A DNA stretch of 64,000 nucleotides. It comes from Panax quinquefolius (Eukaryota > Streptophyta > Magnoliopsida > Apiales > Araliaceae). The stretch is from contig CM035170.1 of NCBI GenBank assembly GCA_020205615.1, positions 55,604,812-55,668,811 on the forward strand, read 5' to 3'. Numbering within the stretch: position 1 is the first letter of the stretch; every line of letters begins with the position of its first letter. The position numbers and the translations under genes are program-made. Shown in pieces: positions 54,634 to 64,000 of this stretch. The notes beneath the pieces were generated by a model that saw only the letters and a list, made by a program, of their open reading frames with translations, ran no database searches and was not told where the DNA came from.

Positions 54634-55740
54634 ATGTCGATTGAGAATATTAACAATGGAGTAAATGAGACCGTGGAGATGCTGTGCTTACCAAGAGGAG
54701 AACGTGCAACAGTGGGCAATGTACCTCTCCGTGAACAACACCATTGAAGCGAGATGATGAACGAGGGATGTTTAGAAGTTTTTGCGGTTCATGCAAAATC
54801 GATTTAGGAGACTCGTGTTCAAAATACTGAGGAGGAAATGATAGCAATTCACGGGTTGTCACAAATGCAAGCAAGCCCAAAGAAGTTGGGACCACCGAAT
54901 TCAAGGGAAAGCGGATCCGATCATGGCGGAAACATGGGTCAAGCAAATTACCAAGATATTCGATGTCTTGGGATGCACGGAGGAACGAGAAGGTTCCATT
55001 CGCCACCTTTATGTTCCGTGGGCGAGGCGGACTCTTCGGTGGGAGTCCGTGAGCGTACCCATCCAAACGCACTCGGCGTATGTGGGAGACATTTCAGAAT
55101 TATTTAATGACAAATACTTTCCTGAAAGTGTTCGTCGTATGAAGGAAGTGGAGTTCATCAGATTGGAACAAAACAACATGACGGTGTCTCGAAAGACGAG
55201 GCAAAGTTTGCGAGAGTTATCCGAGTTTGCACCTCATTTGGTGGAGAATGAGGAACGTATGACGCGGATGTTTCTTTGAGGTTTGAAACCCGGCATACGT
55301 CGAAGATCTCATTTCTCATAAACTTTCTCTCTATTCGGATGATGTAGCAGGGGCTCAATTATTAGGCGAGATAACGAAATACACGGTCGGTGAGGACCAC
55401 AACCAAGATCGTGTCGAGAGATAGCGATCAATGAATAATGATAACCAAATGGAAAAAAGCAGACGGACAAAAATGGTTACCACTCTGGTGGTAATCATGG
55501 TCATGAAAATGAAGAAGCGAGTCGGAGGAGATTTTAAAAAGAGGAGATTTAACAACGACTATGTGAAGACGACGCTCTTCTGCAAGAATCGGTTCTAAGG
55601 GAGGAGAACGACCACCGGTCATATGCTACAAATGCGAAAAGAGGGACATATCGGTCAAACCCCTAGCAGATTCAAGGTATGCTATAGTTGTGGAAAGGAA
55701 GGACATATCGCTCGAGATTATGCGATGAGCGAAACCTAGT
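54634..55740 (+). pseudogene. gag: Gag of C (many small indels)
   Basis: The start is the ATG at 54634 (MSIENINNGVNE), placed as in D. Homology to D Gag continues through fragments ETWVKQITKIFDVLGC, LFNDKYFPESVRRMKEVEFI and FAPHLVENEERMTRMFL. Two knuckles are present: CYKCEKR- (from about 55627, degraded) and CYSCGKEGHIARDY (about 55681-55724, last Cys to Tyr as in D). The differences from D in this stretch include CAG to CGG, CG or CGA at several places (for example near 54785, 54895, 54913, 54987). This makes it uncertain how many of the frameshifts are real. Confidence 0.85.
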
Positions 55741-56410
55741 TCAATGAGGGGACGGTGACTCAAAAGATCGTCCCGAAAAAGTCAAAGTCAACGATTACGG
55801 GAAGAAGCGTTTGTTGTGACCGTCATAATGCGAGGAACCCAAACGAGGTGATCACGGGTAAGCTATTTATAAATTCTTGCGAAGTTTATACCTTACTTGA
55901 TACCGGTGCTACCCATTCATTTATCTCTCTCTGCATGTGCTCAACGTTTAAACTTGACTCAGGAGAAATTAGACTTTGACCTATCTGTGGAAACTCAGTT
56001 AGGAGAAACTTTCATCACATCCACTTGCTTATAAATCTTGTTTGATTCAAGTTGGCACCATTACCTTACACATTGACCTTATCTCTTTAAAGATACTTGC
56101 TTTTGATGTGATTTTAGGGATTGATTGGTTAACTACTCATCATGCCAAAATTGATTGTTTTCGTAAGGTTGTTAGTTTTCATATTCTAACCAACCTGACT
56201 GTTATGCAATTCAAGCAACTAAACCATTAAAATCGATCACCGTCATATCTAATCATAAAGCTATTCGTTTATTAAAAAAGCGGATGTCAAGCTTTCTTAG
56301 CCCATGTTATGGATTTGAATAAAGACACGTCAAATTTGAATAATATTCTGTTGTTATTGACTTTCTGGACGTATTTCCCAAGAACTTCCGGTCTACCCCG
56401 AACGTGAAGT
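55741..56410 (+). pseudogene. pol: Protease of C
   Basis: ARNPNEVITGKLFINSCEVY and TLLDTGATHSFIS, with the DTG motif intact (about 55897-55905), then a frameshift near 55930. FDVILGIDWLTTHHAKIDCF is at about 56103-56162. Order and length match D. Confidence 0.88.
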
Positions 56411-57300
56411 TGAATTCTTTATTGATCTTGAACTCAGCACAAAGCCCATTTCTAAAACCCCATATCGAATGGCTCTATTGAACTTCGGGAGTTAAAGGTC
56501 CAACTACGAGGAATTGTTGGACATCGGTTTCATTAAATCTAGTACATCTCCTTGGGGTGCTCTGTTTTATTTGTAAAGAAGAAAGACGGGGAGTATGCGA
56601 CTTTGTATTGACTATCGAATTTAACCATGTCACCATCAAGAATAGGTATCCTCTACCTCGTATTGATGACTTGTTTGACCAATTGCAAGGGGCACAATTC
56701 TTTTCAAAAATCGATCTTCGCTTACGGATATCATCAATGAAGATTAAAATCGAGGATATTCAAAAGCGCCTTGAACTTCGGTATGGGCATTATGAATTCT
56801 TAGTCATGTCTTTCGGACTAACTAATGCTCCTGCGACTTTCATGGATATGATGAACCGAGTATTCAAGGAATATTTGGATCAATTCGTTTGTTGTTATTA
56901 TTGATGACATCCTCATATATTCCAAAAGCCGTGAAGATCATGAGCACCATTTGAAAGCTTTGGTACTCCAAAGGCTTCGTGAAAACCAACTATATGCCAA
57001 ATTGAAGAAATGTGAGTTACGGCTCGAGGAAGTAGCATTCCTTGGGCACGTGGTGTCGAAACATGGAGTATCTGTTGATCCGTGAAGATTGAAGCAATAC
57101 AAAGTTGGGAGCAACCGAAGTCGGTGGTCAAGTACGTAGTTTTTGGGCTTAATGGGTTATTATCGGAGATTCGTGGAAGGGTTTTCTCGAATCGCTACTT
57201 CATTAACTCAAATAACTTCGGAAGGATACAAAATTCGTTTGGAGCGAAGAATGCGAGAAAAGTTTCCAAGAGCTTAAGAGGAGACTTATTTGACACTGAC
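56411..57300 (+). pseudogene. pol: Reverse transcriptase of C
   Basis: [55 protein letters not shown] and the catalytic [10 protein letters not shown] with aspartates at 56903-56908. The frame is broken before the box near 56895 and many times after it. Connection motifs [20 protein letters not shown] (about 57009-57068) and MGYYRRFVEGFSRI follow. Confidence 0.88.
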
Positions 57301-57720
57301 TGCTTCTAACAATACCATCTGGTTCGGATGGATTTGTTATCTCAATGATGCTTCGTGCAAAGGGTTAGGATGTGTTCTCATGCAACGTGGGAAAGTCATA
57401 GCCTATGCCTCGTGACAACTTAAAGAGTATGAGAGGAATTATCCTACTCATGATCTAGAGTTAGCGTGATCGTTTCAGCGCTAAAGATATGGAGGCACTA
57501 TCTATATGGGGAGAAAGTGGAGATATATTCGGACCATAAAAGTCTTAAATATTTCTTCACTCAAAAGAACTCAACATCTTGGCGTGAAGTTGGCTCGAGC
57601 TATTGAAAGACTACGACCACACTATTCAATACCATCCCGGTAAAAGCGAACGTAGTGGTGACTCATTGAGTAGAAGATCATATGCGGAACGAGCGAGTGC
57701 GATGATGTCAAGTATACGCA
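57301..57720 (+). pseudogene. pol: RNase H of C
   Basis: [39 protein letters not shown] and KDYDHTIQYHPGK are readable across frames. Unlike in D and A, the middle part (57470-57600) is present, so C is the reference for the deletions in the other two. Confidence 0.85.
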
Positions 57721-58830
57721 TAGAGCCAACTTTAATAGAAAAAGTTAAGGTTGCTCAAGCCACCGAATCCGGAGCCGATGCGTATGAAGAAGAAAGTACA
57801 AGAAGGAGCTATTCTTAAGCGAGAATTGATGAAGAAGAAATACTTGAGTCCACTCTAGACTTTGTGTTCCTAACGACTCGATTTGAAGTACAAGATTATG
57901 ATGGAGGCACACAATCGCCATTTGCAATCCATCCGGAAGTACTAAAATGTATCGTGATCTTGACATACATTTTGGTGGAACAATATGAAGAGAGAGATTG
58001 CAAAGTTTATCTCGATGTGTTTAACTTGCTAGCGTGTAAAGGCGGAGCATCTTGTACCTAAGGGTCCGTTGCAACCACTTGAGATTCCTAATGGAAGTGG
58101 GAACACATTACTATGGATTTCAAGCACTGGGTCTTCCTACGGTTTCTCAAGGCATCAATGCTATTTGGGTTATTGTTGATAGATTAACCAAGTCTGCTCA
58201 TTTCTTGCCGATACGGAGACTTATTCCTTGAACGTCTTGCTAGTATGTGCGTGAATGAGATTGTGAGGTTGCATGGCATGCCCAGTATCCATAGTTTTGG
58301 ATCGTGACCCAAGATTCACTTCAAGATTTTGGGTTAGCTTGCAAAAAGCTATGGGCACGGATTTGCGATTTAGTTCGACGATACCATCCCCAAACCAGAC
58401 GGACAATCGAGAGGACTATTCAAACTCTTGAAGATTTATTAAGACTCTGTGTCCTAGACTTCAAGGGTAGTTGGGATAAGTATTTACCATTGGTGGAATT
58501 CTCCTACAACAACAGATTATCGAGCAAGTATAGGTGTGGCTCCATTCAAGCATTATATGGACGAAAATGTCGCTCTCAATATATTTGGGATGAGGTGGGT
58601 GAAGCAACATTGTTGGGACCCGAGTTAGAAATGCGATATGACTCTAGAAAAGATCCAAATGATTCGACAACGTATACAAAGCGGCACAAGATCGACAAAA
58701 GAGTTATGCGGATCTTCATCGAAAGGACGTGGAATTTAATGTAGGGATCATGTATTGTTGCGAGTTGCTCCATGGAAGGAGTTACAAGATTTGGGAAGAG
58801 AGGAAAGCTCAATCCACGATTTATTGGTCC
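57721..58830 (+). pseudogene. pol: Integrase of C
   Basis: IEPTLIEKVKVAQAT, FAIHPEVLKC-like H2C2 region, [28 protein letters not shown] and [29 protein letters not shown]. Frameshifts are frequent. The DDE residues can be placed but lie in different frames. Confidence 0.85.
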
Positions 58831-59200
58831 ATTTCAAATTCTTGACCGAGTAGGAAATGTAGCCTATAGACTTGCGTTACCTCCGAGTATGTCTCGTGTT
58901 CATAATGTGTTTCACATATCAGCTTTCGTAAATATGTGAAAGACCCGAACCACGTTATTGAGTTAGAACCAGGACGAGATAGCCAAGACTTAACGTATGA
59001 GGAGGTACCTGTCAAGATCTTGGATAGGAAGGAGCATGTCCTACGCTGCGCTTGAGATCATACCACAAGTTAAAGTTTTGTGGAGGAATCATGCTATATA
59101 GAGAAATGACACGGAATTGGAAACGGAAATGAAAGCGAGGTATCCTCACCTTTTCAAACACCAGTATCGTCGTCAATTTCGAGGACGAAATTTCATAAGG
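58831..59200 (+). pseudogene. pol: Chromovirus-type integrase tail of C
   Basis: [40 protein letters not shown], VKILDRKEHVLR, VKVLWRNHAI, TELETEMKARYPHLF and NFEDEIS before the TAA, immediately upstream of the polypurine tract at 59197-59208. Several indels are present. Confidence 0.83.
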
Positions 59201-59208
59201 AGGGAGGT

Positions 59209-61999
59209 TGTAAGACCGAAATTTTAAATAAAAGGAATTTCCTTTATTTATTATTTTGAAATAGTAAGGGTTGATTTGATTAATGTGGATAGTTAAGGGT
59301 TAAATACGCAAATATTTCAAAATAAGCAAGTGGTTATAAAATATTCATTATTGTCAGGGAATATTCGTTTGGTCGTGGAATATTAAATCGCTTGGGGAAT
59401 ATTAAATGCACCAGTAAGACCGTGTGTGTGGCCCATAACGAAAAGTGATTGGATGAAGAAAATGACAAATATAAGTTGTTTTTAAATAACGGCGTAGTTG
59501 TTACCATTAATACTGTTGGAATACCCGGTGGTTAAAACACACTAATACGCGTTGTTGAACAGTAGCACACGGTATTGCACCAATTATTGATTCTTACGTA
59601 AGAAGGCACTACTCAATAATGGTTACAGTAATTACTGTTCAGTATTTTATTGAGTTAATAATTGCTGCGTTGATATTTTATATTGCTGTTGTTTCAATAA
59701 TTGTCATTACACAGTATTTTTCATTATCGAAGCAATAATTCATATTATCTGAATAATATTATTAGATAACATTATTGGCAATGTCTAGAAAGTTATGTCT
59801 AAGGAGAGGTTTGAGTCATCTAATCAATGCGCAGCAAGAAGAAGAAATTCTTATTGAAAGCCCCTCTTTCCTAGAACCGCCTCGGTTGTCAATATTGTGA
59901 TTCTGTAATATTATTTGTGAATAATTAATTATTGATTTATATGATGAGGAAAATATTGATTTTATGTGGATATAGATGGAGAAAATTTTTAAAATGACAA
60001 TTGTTGAAAATTAATATTTTATCTTTTTCTGATAAAATAATTCATTTAAATATATTATTTTAATAATATATTAACAGCTTATATTTTACAATGAATGTGG
60101 GATATATGAGTATATGAGGAGGAAGAGTATTTTGTGGCATTAAATGTTTAACACATGTTTTGTGTGTTGGTGGACACAATTATTGAATCAAATTTGATTA
60201 TAAATTTTGTAAAATCACCCGTTTGTGGATTTCGGTCCAATTTCTATTTGGAATTTGGAAAAACTTTCTTCTGCAAAGTTGTAGAGAATTGAATTTCCTA
60301 TAAAAACTCATGAGATTCAAATTTTCTGATGAAAGGGCTGTTTATTATGAATTATTGAAGTTCAAGTTCAAAATAATTGATTTTGGGAGTTTAAATTATT
60401 TTTGTTAAGAAAAACGTTTTTGTATTTTTTTTTGGACATCATTAACATGTGTGGCTGGTGTTTTGACCAAAAGGTGGGCTAAGGAAAATTTGTATAATTA
60501 TATTAATATTATATTAAATTTTCTCGCTTTGGTGTTCTAAGTAATTTCCTATAAATAGGTGCTTAGGTTAGAATTGAAAATCACACCGTAAACTCAAGTT
60601 TTCTCTCTATTTCTCTCTCGATATTTTGAGCGTATTCTTGTGAGTATTTTGAGTATACTTTGAGTATTGATATACGGTGCAAGTTCATTCATTGCGTTAT
60701 TCCAATGTAATCTTGCTTTTTTCGAGGTAAGGAATATTATTTTTTTTGTAATGATATTATTTCTTCAATATCATTATCTTTGAAATGTTGATCTGAAGTT
60801 TTTATCAAATTTGGAACTTTTTCATGTATGGGGTTACTATTCATGAGTTACTATTCATGAGTTACTATTCACGAAGTTACTATTCATGAAGTTACTATTC
60901 ACGAGTTACTATTCACGAGTACTATTCATTAAGTGAAGCGTGAAGATGTTTTTTGTGGAATTTCTATCTTTTGGTGTAGAGTTACTATTCACGATATCGG
61001 CACTATTCACGATACTGACACTATTCACGATATCTCGGTACTATTCACCAAAAATAAAATTTCTTCTTTTCGTCCAAAACATCTATACGGATACTAGCTC
61101 GATTGTATCCATGTTTTGATCATTCTTGAATTTTACACCACTATGATTATTTTTGAGGTATTTTTGGGCGTGGATAAAACCAAGTACGAATCCTTAATTC
61201 TTAATCCTTGTCATTTTGTTTCACTTTGGATCGCTTTCTTTAAAAAATATTTTCATCATCCTCGGTCTTAAATGATGATATTATGGAATATCTTTGGCTC
61301 AGAAGTGCAAAGATGAATGATTTCTTAAGAATATCTTTGGCCCAGAGTGCAAAGATGAATGATTTCAAGAATATCTTTGGCACAGTAGTGCAAATGAACA
61401 GTGTTTAAATGAACATGACTAATCGATGAATATCTTTGGCTCATAGTGCAAAGATGAATATTTGATTCCGATGTATATTGATTGATGTTACAGGGATAAA
61501 AGATAGACGATGAACTTTTAAATTCATACATAGAAGATAGTAGTTTGTATTCTCTACTTAACTCTTCTAATGAATTATTATTTCATTGCGAGTATTGATT
61601 TAAAATTTGTTGTCTATTGTATTCTATTAGATTTTTCCTGTTGAAGACTAACGATAATTTGTTGTATATTATCTTAGTCATAATATTCTTCTTGAGCTAG
61701 TTGAGCTCACCCTTTTCCTTTTTGTTCCATTTTTCTCAGGAGGCGAGAATATAGCGAGTACGAGTCGGGGTATGGAATGAAGGTTTTAGAAAGGATTGCT
61801 TAGTAGTCCTCACCATTTTTGTAAAATAATGTATCAATAAAGGTGATAAGGATTTAATTGAGTATAGATATTGTCTAGAAGATAATATTTGTATTCAAAC
61901 TCACAGTTTTACTGTTGTAATAATAAAGTTGTAGTTGTTTCTGTACCATGTATTGACAACTCAGAATAGGTGATGTATACCTATTTTGGGGGCGTCACA
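59209..61999 (+). repeat. 3' LTR of C (2.79 kb)
   Basis: TGTAAGACCGAAA to GGGGGCGTCACA at 61999. Its predicted leader intron has both borders: GAG|GTAAGG at 60724-60732 and TTTTTCTCAG ending at 61739. TATA at 60550-60557. Confidence 0.92.
60727..61739 (+). other. Predicted leader intron in the C 3' LTR
   Basis: GAG|GTAAGGAATATT to CCTTTTTGTTCCATTTTTCTCAG|GAGG-type borders (about 1.0 kb). CTAAC, a branch-point-like motif, occurs at about 61648. No RNA evidence is available here. Confidence 0.45.
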
Positions 62000-62004
62000 A
62001 GTGA
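62000..62004. repeat. Target-site duplication AGTGA of C (right)
   Basis: Matches 51681-51685. Confidence 0.92.
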
Positions 62005-62388
62005 CTTCTCACGTAAGCATCAATAATCAATCTTGTGTGTACTCTTATGCAACCACAGCCAGACATCTTTGTACTTTTACTACAGAGTAGTTCAACAGTT
62101 TTAACGGTAAAACTTCCGTCGTTATTTTCATAAAAATATTTTTGTCATTTTCCCAATCCGATAATAATTCCGTTGTGGGGTCCACCAATGATTGTACCGT
62201 CGTACGGATATTCCCCGATAAAAAGAATATTTCCCAACCAATCGAATATTATACAACAACTTGCATACTTTTCAAAATTTATAAATATTACCCACAACTA
62301 TAACATTATCTCAAATCCACACCATAATTTTGAAAAAAATATATTTTGAGAAATTTAAATCTTTATTCATAAAATTTGGGGTCTCACA
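62005..62388 (-). repeat. A LTR, copy 2, proximal (U3) part
   Basis: On the minus strand it starts TGTGAGACCCC (62388) and continues to the C insertion point. It matches 34388-34746 of copy 1. A short extra segment AAAAAGAATATTTCCCAACC near 62220-62240 is not in copy 1. Confidence 0.88.
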
Positions 62389-63124
62389 ATCTCCCCTCCT
62401 TATGAAATTTAAGCCCTCGAAATTTACTGAACGATACTGTATCTTAGAAGAGGTGAGGATACCTTGACTTCATTTCAGATTCTAACTCTTGAGGTATAAC
62501 CTTTGAGTGTTGAATACGATCCTTCTTATCTAAGATTTTAACACGTATCTCCTCATACATTAAATCTTCTGCTATCACGTCTAGTTCTAATTTAATAACG
62601 TGGTTCTGGTCATCCACATATTTACGTAACATCGGTACGTGAAAAACGTTATGAACACACGACATTCTTGGCGATAAAACGAGTCTATAGGCCACAGTTC
62701 CTACTCGATCAAGGATTTCAAATGGGCCAATTGAATCGAGGGTTGAGATTTTCTCTCTTCATTGATTCTTGCTTCTAGAATAACGCCCTCTTGAACCTTC
62801 TTCTTCACATTCATCAGCTCTGAGTATGTAGCTTGAGCGGTTTTAACTTTATCGATTAAAGTCGATTCTAATCGTATATTTGTTATCTTCACGTGAGTCC
62901 CTAGAGTCTTTAACTCTATCTTCATCATTTGTAAGTTATACGAAATGGGTTTTTGTGTAAACAACATCGCACTCGTAAACGCATAGGATCTTCTATTTAA
63001 TGCTTTAGCTACCACGTTCTTTCTTCCACAATGATATTGAATGGTATGATCGTAATCTTTAACAGCTCGAGCCAACGTCTTTGGCGCATTATACGTTCAT
63101 TTTGGTTGAAGAAATATTTAAGGG
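62389..63124 (-). pseudogene. pol: Pol remnant of A copy 2: RNase H end joined to chromovirus tail, integrase deleted
   Basis: Polypurine tract 62389-62402. The tail is open from 62695 ([55 protein letters not shown]). Upstream ARAVKDYDHTIQYHCGRK, NVVAKALNRRSY and VQEGVILEARINEE lead directly to KSQPSIQ, so integrase is lost at the same point as in copy 1. About a dozen residues differ from copy 1 over roughly 110, so the two copies separated some time ago. Confidence 0.85.
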
Positions 63125-64000
63125 ATTTTAGAAATGGGTTTTGTGCTGGGGTCAATACAAATTCGATTTCATGCTCTAGGGGTAGGCTAAGAAGTCTTCA
63201 AGAATACGTCAGGAAATTTATTAACAATAGAAATATCATTCAAAACGGTGACCCTCATCCAAGACTTTGATAGTACGTCACATTGATACCAATCAACTTG
63301 TCATCGTCATTCACGACGTCGCCTACAGAAAGTCTGGCTTCGGTGCATTCCACACAAGGAAGTCACCAGAGAAAGGCTCAGGGCTCTTTACTTGTGGCTT
63401 AATATAACAGTGATTGACTTTAGTGGTTTGGTTGCTTGAATTCGCATAACAGGTTGGGTAGGAATATGAAAGCTAACAACCTTACAAAAAGCTTGATGAG
63501 TAGTTAACCAATCGATCCCTAAAATCACATCAAAGGCAAGTATTTTCAAAGAGATAATATCGACAGGTAACGTGAAAGTGTCGATTTGAATCAATAAGAT
63601 TTATAAACAGTGGAGGTAACAAAGGTTTCTACTAACGAAGTTTCAACCAATAAGTCAACGTCTAACTTCTCCGGAGTTAAATTTAAACGTTGAACACAAG
63701 CAAGAGAGATAAAAGAATGGGTAGAACCGGTATCTAATAAGGTATAGACTTCGCAAGAATTTATAATTAACTAACCCGTGCTAACTTCCCTCAGGTTACT
63801 CGCTCTTTGAGAAGTCACGAAAAATGCTCTCCCTGAAACCACCGACTTTGTTTTGTCCGTATCCGCCTTTGGTGCCACCGTCCCAGCTGGACTTGATTTT
63901 GCTACAGGACAAAATCGAGCTATGTGACCGTCTTTTCCACAACTAAAACATACCTTGGAAGGCTATGGACAGTTTGGTCTTATACGTCCCTCCCCTCCGT
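63125..64000 (-). pseudogene. pol: Protease and zinc-knuckle part of A copy 2 (runs off the window)
   Basis: At about 63124 the same junction joins the protease-RT linker to LKYFF of RNase H, with RT missing. FDVILGIDWLTTH and the LDTGSTHSF motif (about 63763-63728) are present, and the one-base loss after VYKSY (about 63600) is shared with copy 1. The second knuckle CFSCGKDGHIARFC (about 63951-63910) is intact here, whereas copy 1 has a stop in it. The first knuckle is cut by the window end and has its histidine replaced. Confidence 0.85.

Larger units (their letters stand above)
51686..61999 (+). mobile_element. Ty3 (Tekay/Del-like) element 'C', complete but broken
   Basis: LTRs 51686-54442 and 59209-61999, internal 54443-59208, intact AGTGA duplication. 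Gag, protease, RT, RNase H, integrase and chromovirus tail are present in the order of D and match it closely, but small indels occur so often that no frame exceeds about 146 codons. A large share of the indels and mismatches lie at CAG or CTG in the sister copies. C belongs to the same family as D and E (TGTAAGACCC start). Confidence 0.92.
31481..64000 (-). mobile_element. Tandem array of non-autonomous Ty3 family 'A', hosting B and C
   Basis: On the minus strand the order is: internal 3' end (64000-62389), LTR (62388-49296, minus nested C), PBS and gag start (49295-49037), B, remaining gag to pol tail (36800-34747), LTR (34746-32049), PBS and gag start (32048-31481). Each LTR is shared by the internal region on each side. 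Both internal regions have the same RT and integrase deletions and a shared protease frameshift. The left end is cut by the junction with D; the right end runs beyond the window. Confidence 0.8.

Overview
The window looks like repeat-dominated, AT-rich nuclear DNA of a flowering plant, probably a eudicot. The evidence is Ty3 elements primed by initiator-Met tRNA with Tekay/Del-like pol ends, a decayed Ty1/Copia element, and Arabidopsis-type TTTAGGG telomere-like repeats inside one LTR. I see no host protein gene, tRNA, rRNA or CRISPR array. Nearly everything can be assigned to LTR retrotransposons inserted into each other, and no coding region is intact.

Layout. (1) 1-7214: decayed Copia element (+): palindrome-rich leader, gag, PR/IN and RT/RNase H relics, a 1.85-kb LTR (5218-7065), then a second PBS and leader start. 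(2) 7233-8530: truncated Ty3 LTR ('E'). (3) 8531-9932 and 19883-20325: two halves of an older unclassified repeat, split by a 9.9-kb non-coding element on the minus strand (9933-19877; two ~4.05-kb LTRs, 1.84-kb internal part, GATGA target duplication), a LARD-like derivative. (4) 20326-31480: Ty3 element 'D' (+). Its 5' LTR is split by a 4.0-kb solo LTR (20340-24356, CCAAC duplication); gag-pol is recognisable but broken; the 3' LTR is truncated. (5) 31481-64000: Ty3 family 'A' (-) in tandem form (internal-LTR-internal-LTR-internal). Both internal regions carry the same deletions of RT and integrase. A is interrupted by Ty3 element 'B' (36801-48998, +, 3.2-kb LTRs, an extra acidic reading frame before gag) and by Ty3 element 'C' (51686-61999, +, 2.8-kb LTRs, AGTGA duplication).

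How the parts relate. A, C, D, E and the solo LTR share the LTR end TTTTGGGGGCGTCACA, a TATAAATA box where that part is present, a GTAAGG donor-like site and, where readable, a pyrimidine-tract/CAG acceptor-like site, which together suggest an intron in the transcribed LTR leader. Arrays of short hairpins lie inside that predicted intron. Family A keeps gag, protease and pol-tail pieces but no RT or integrase; if it ever moved in that state it needed another element's enzymes, and C, D and B are related candidates.

Data quality. In C and parts of A2 many differences from sister copies fall on CAG/CTG triplets (CAG to CGG or CG; CTG to CCG or CG). This looks more like miscalled modified bases in a long-read assembly than evolution, so frameshifts there should not be over-read. 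In D and B the nonsense codons mostly fit C-to-T or G-to-A decay, as expected for methylated, silenced transposons.
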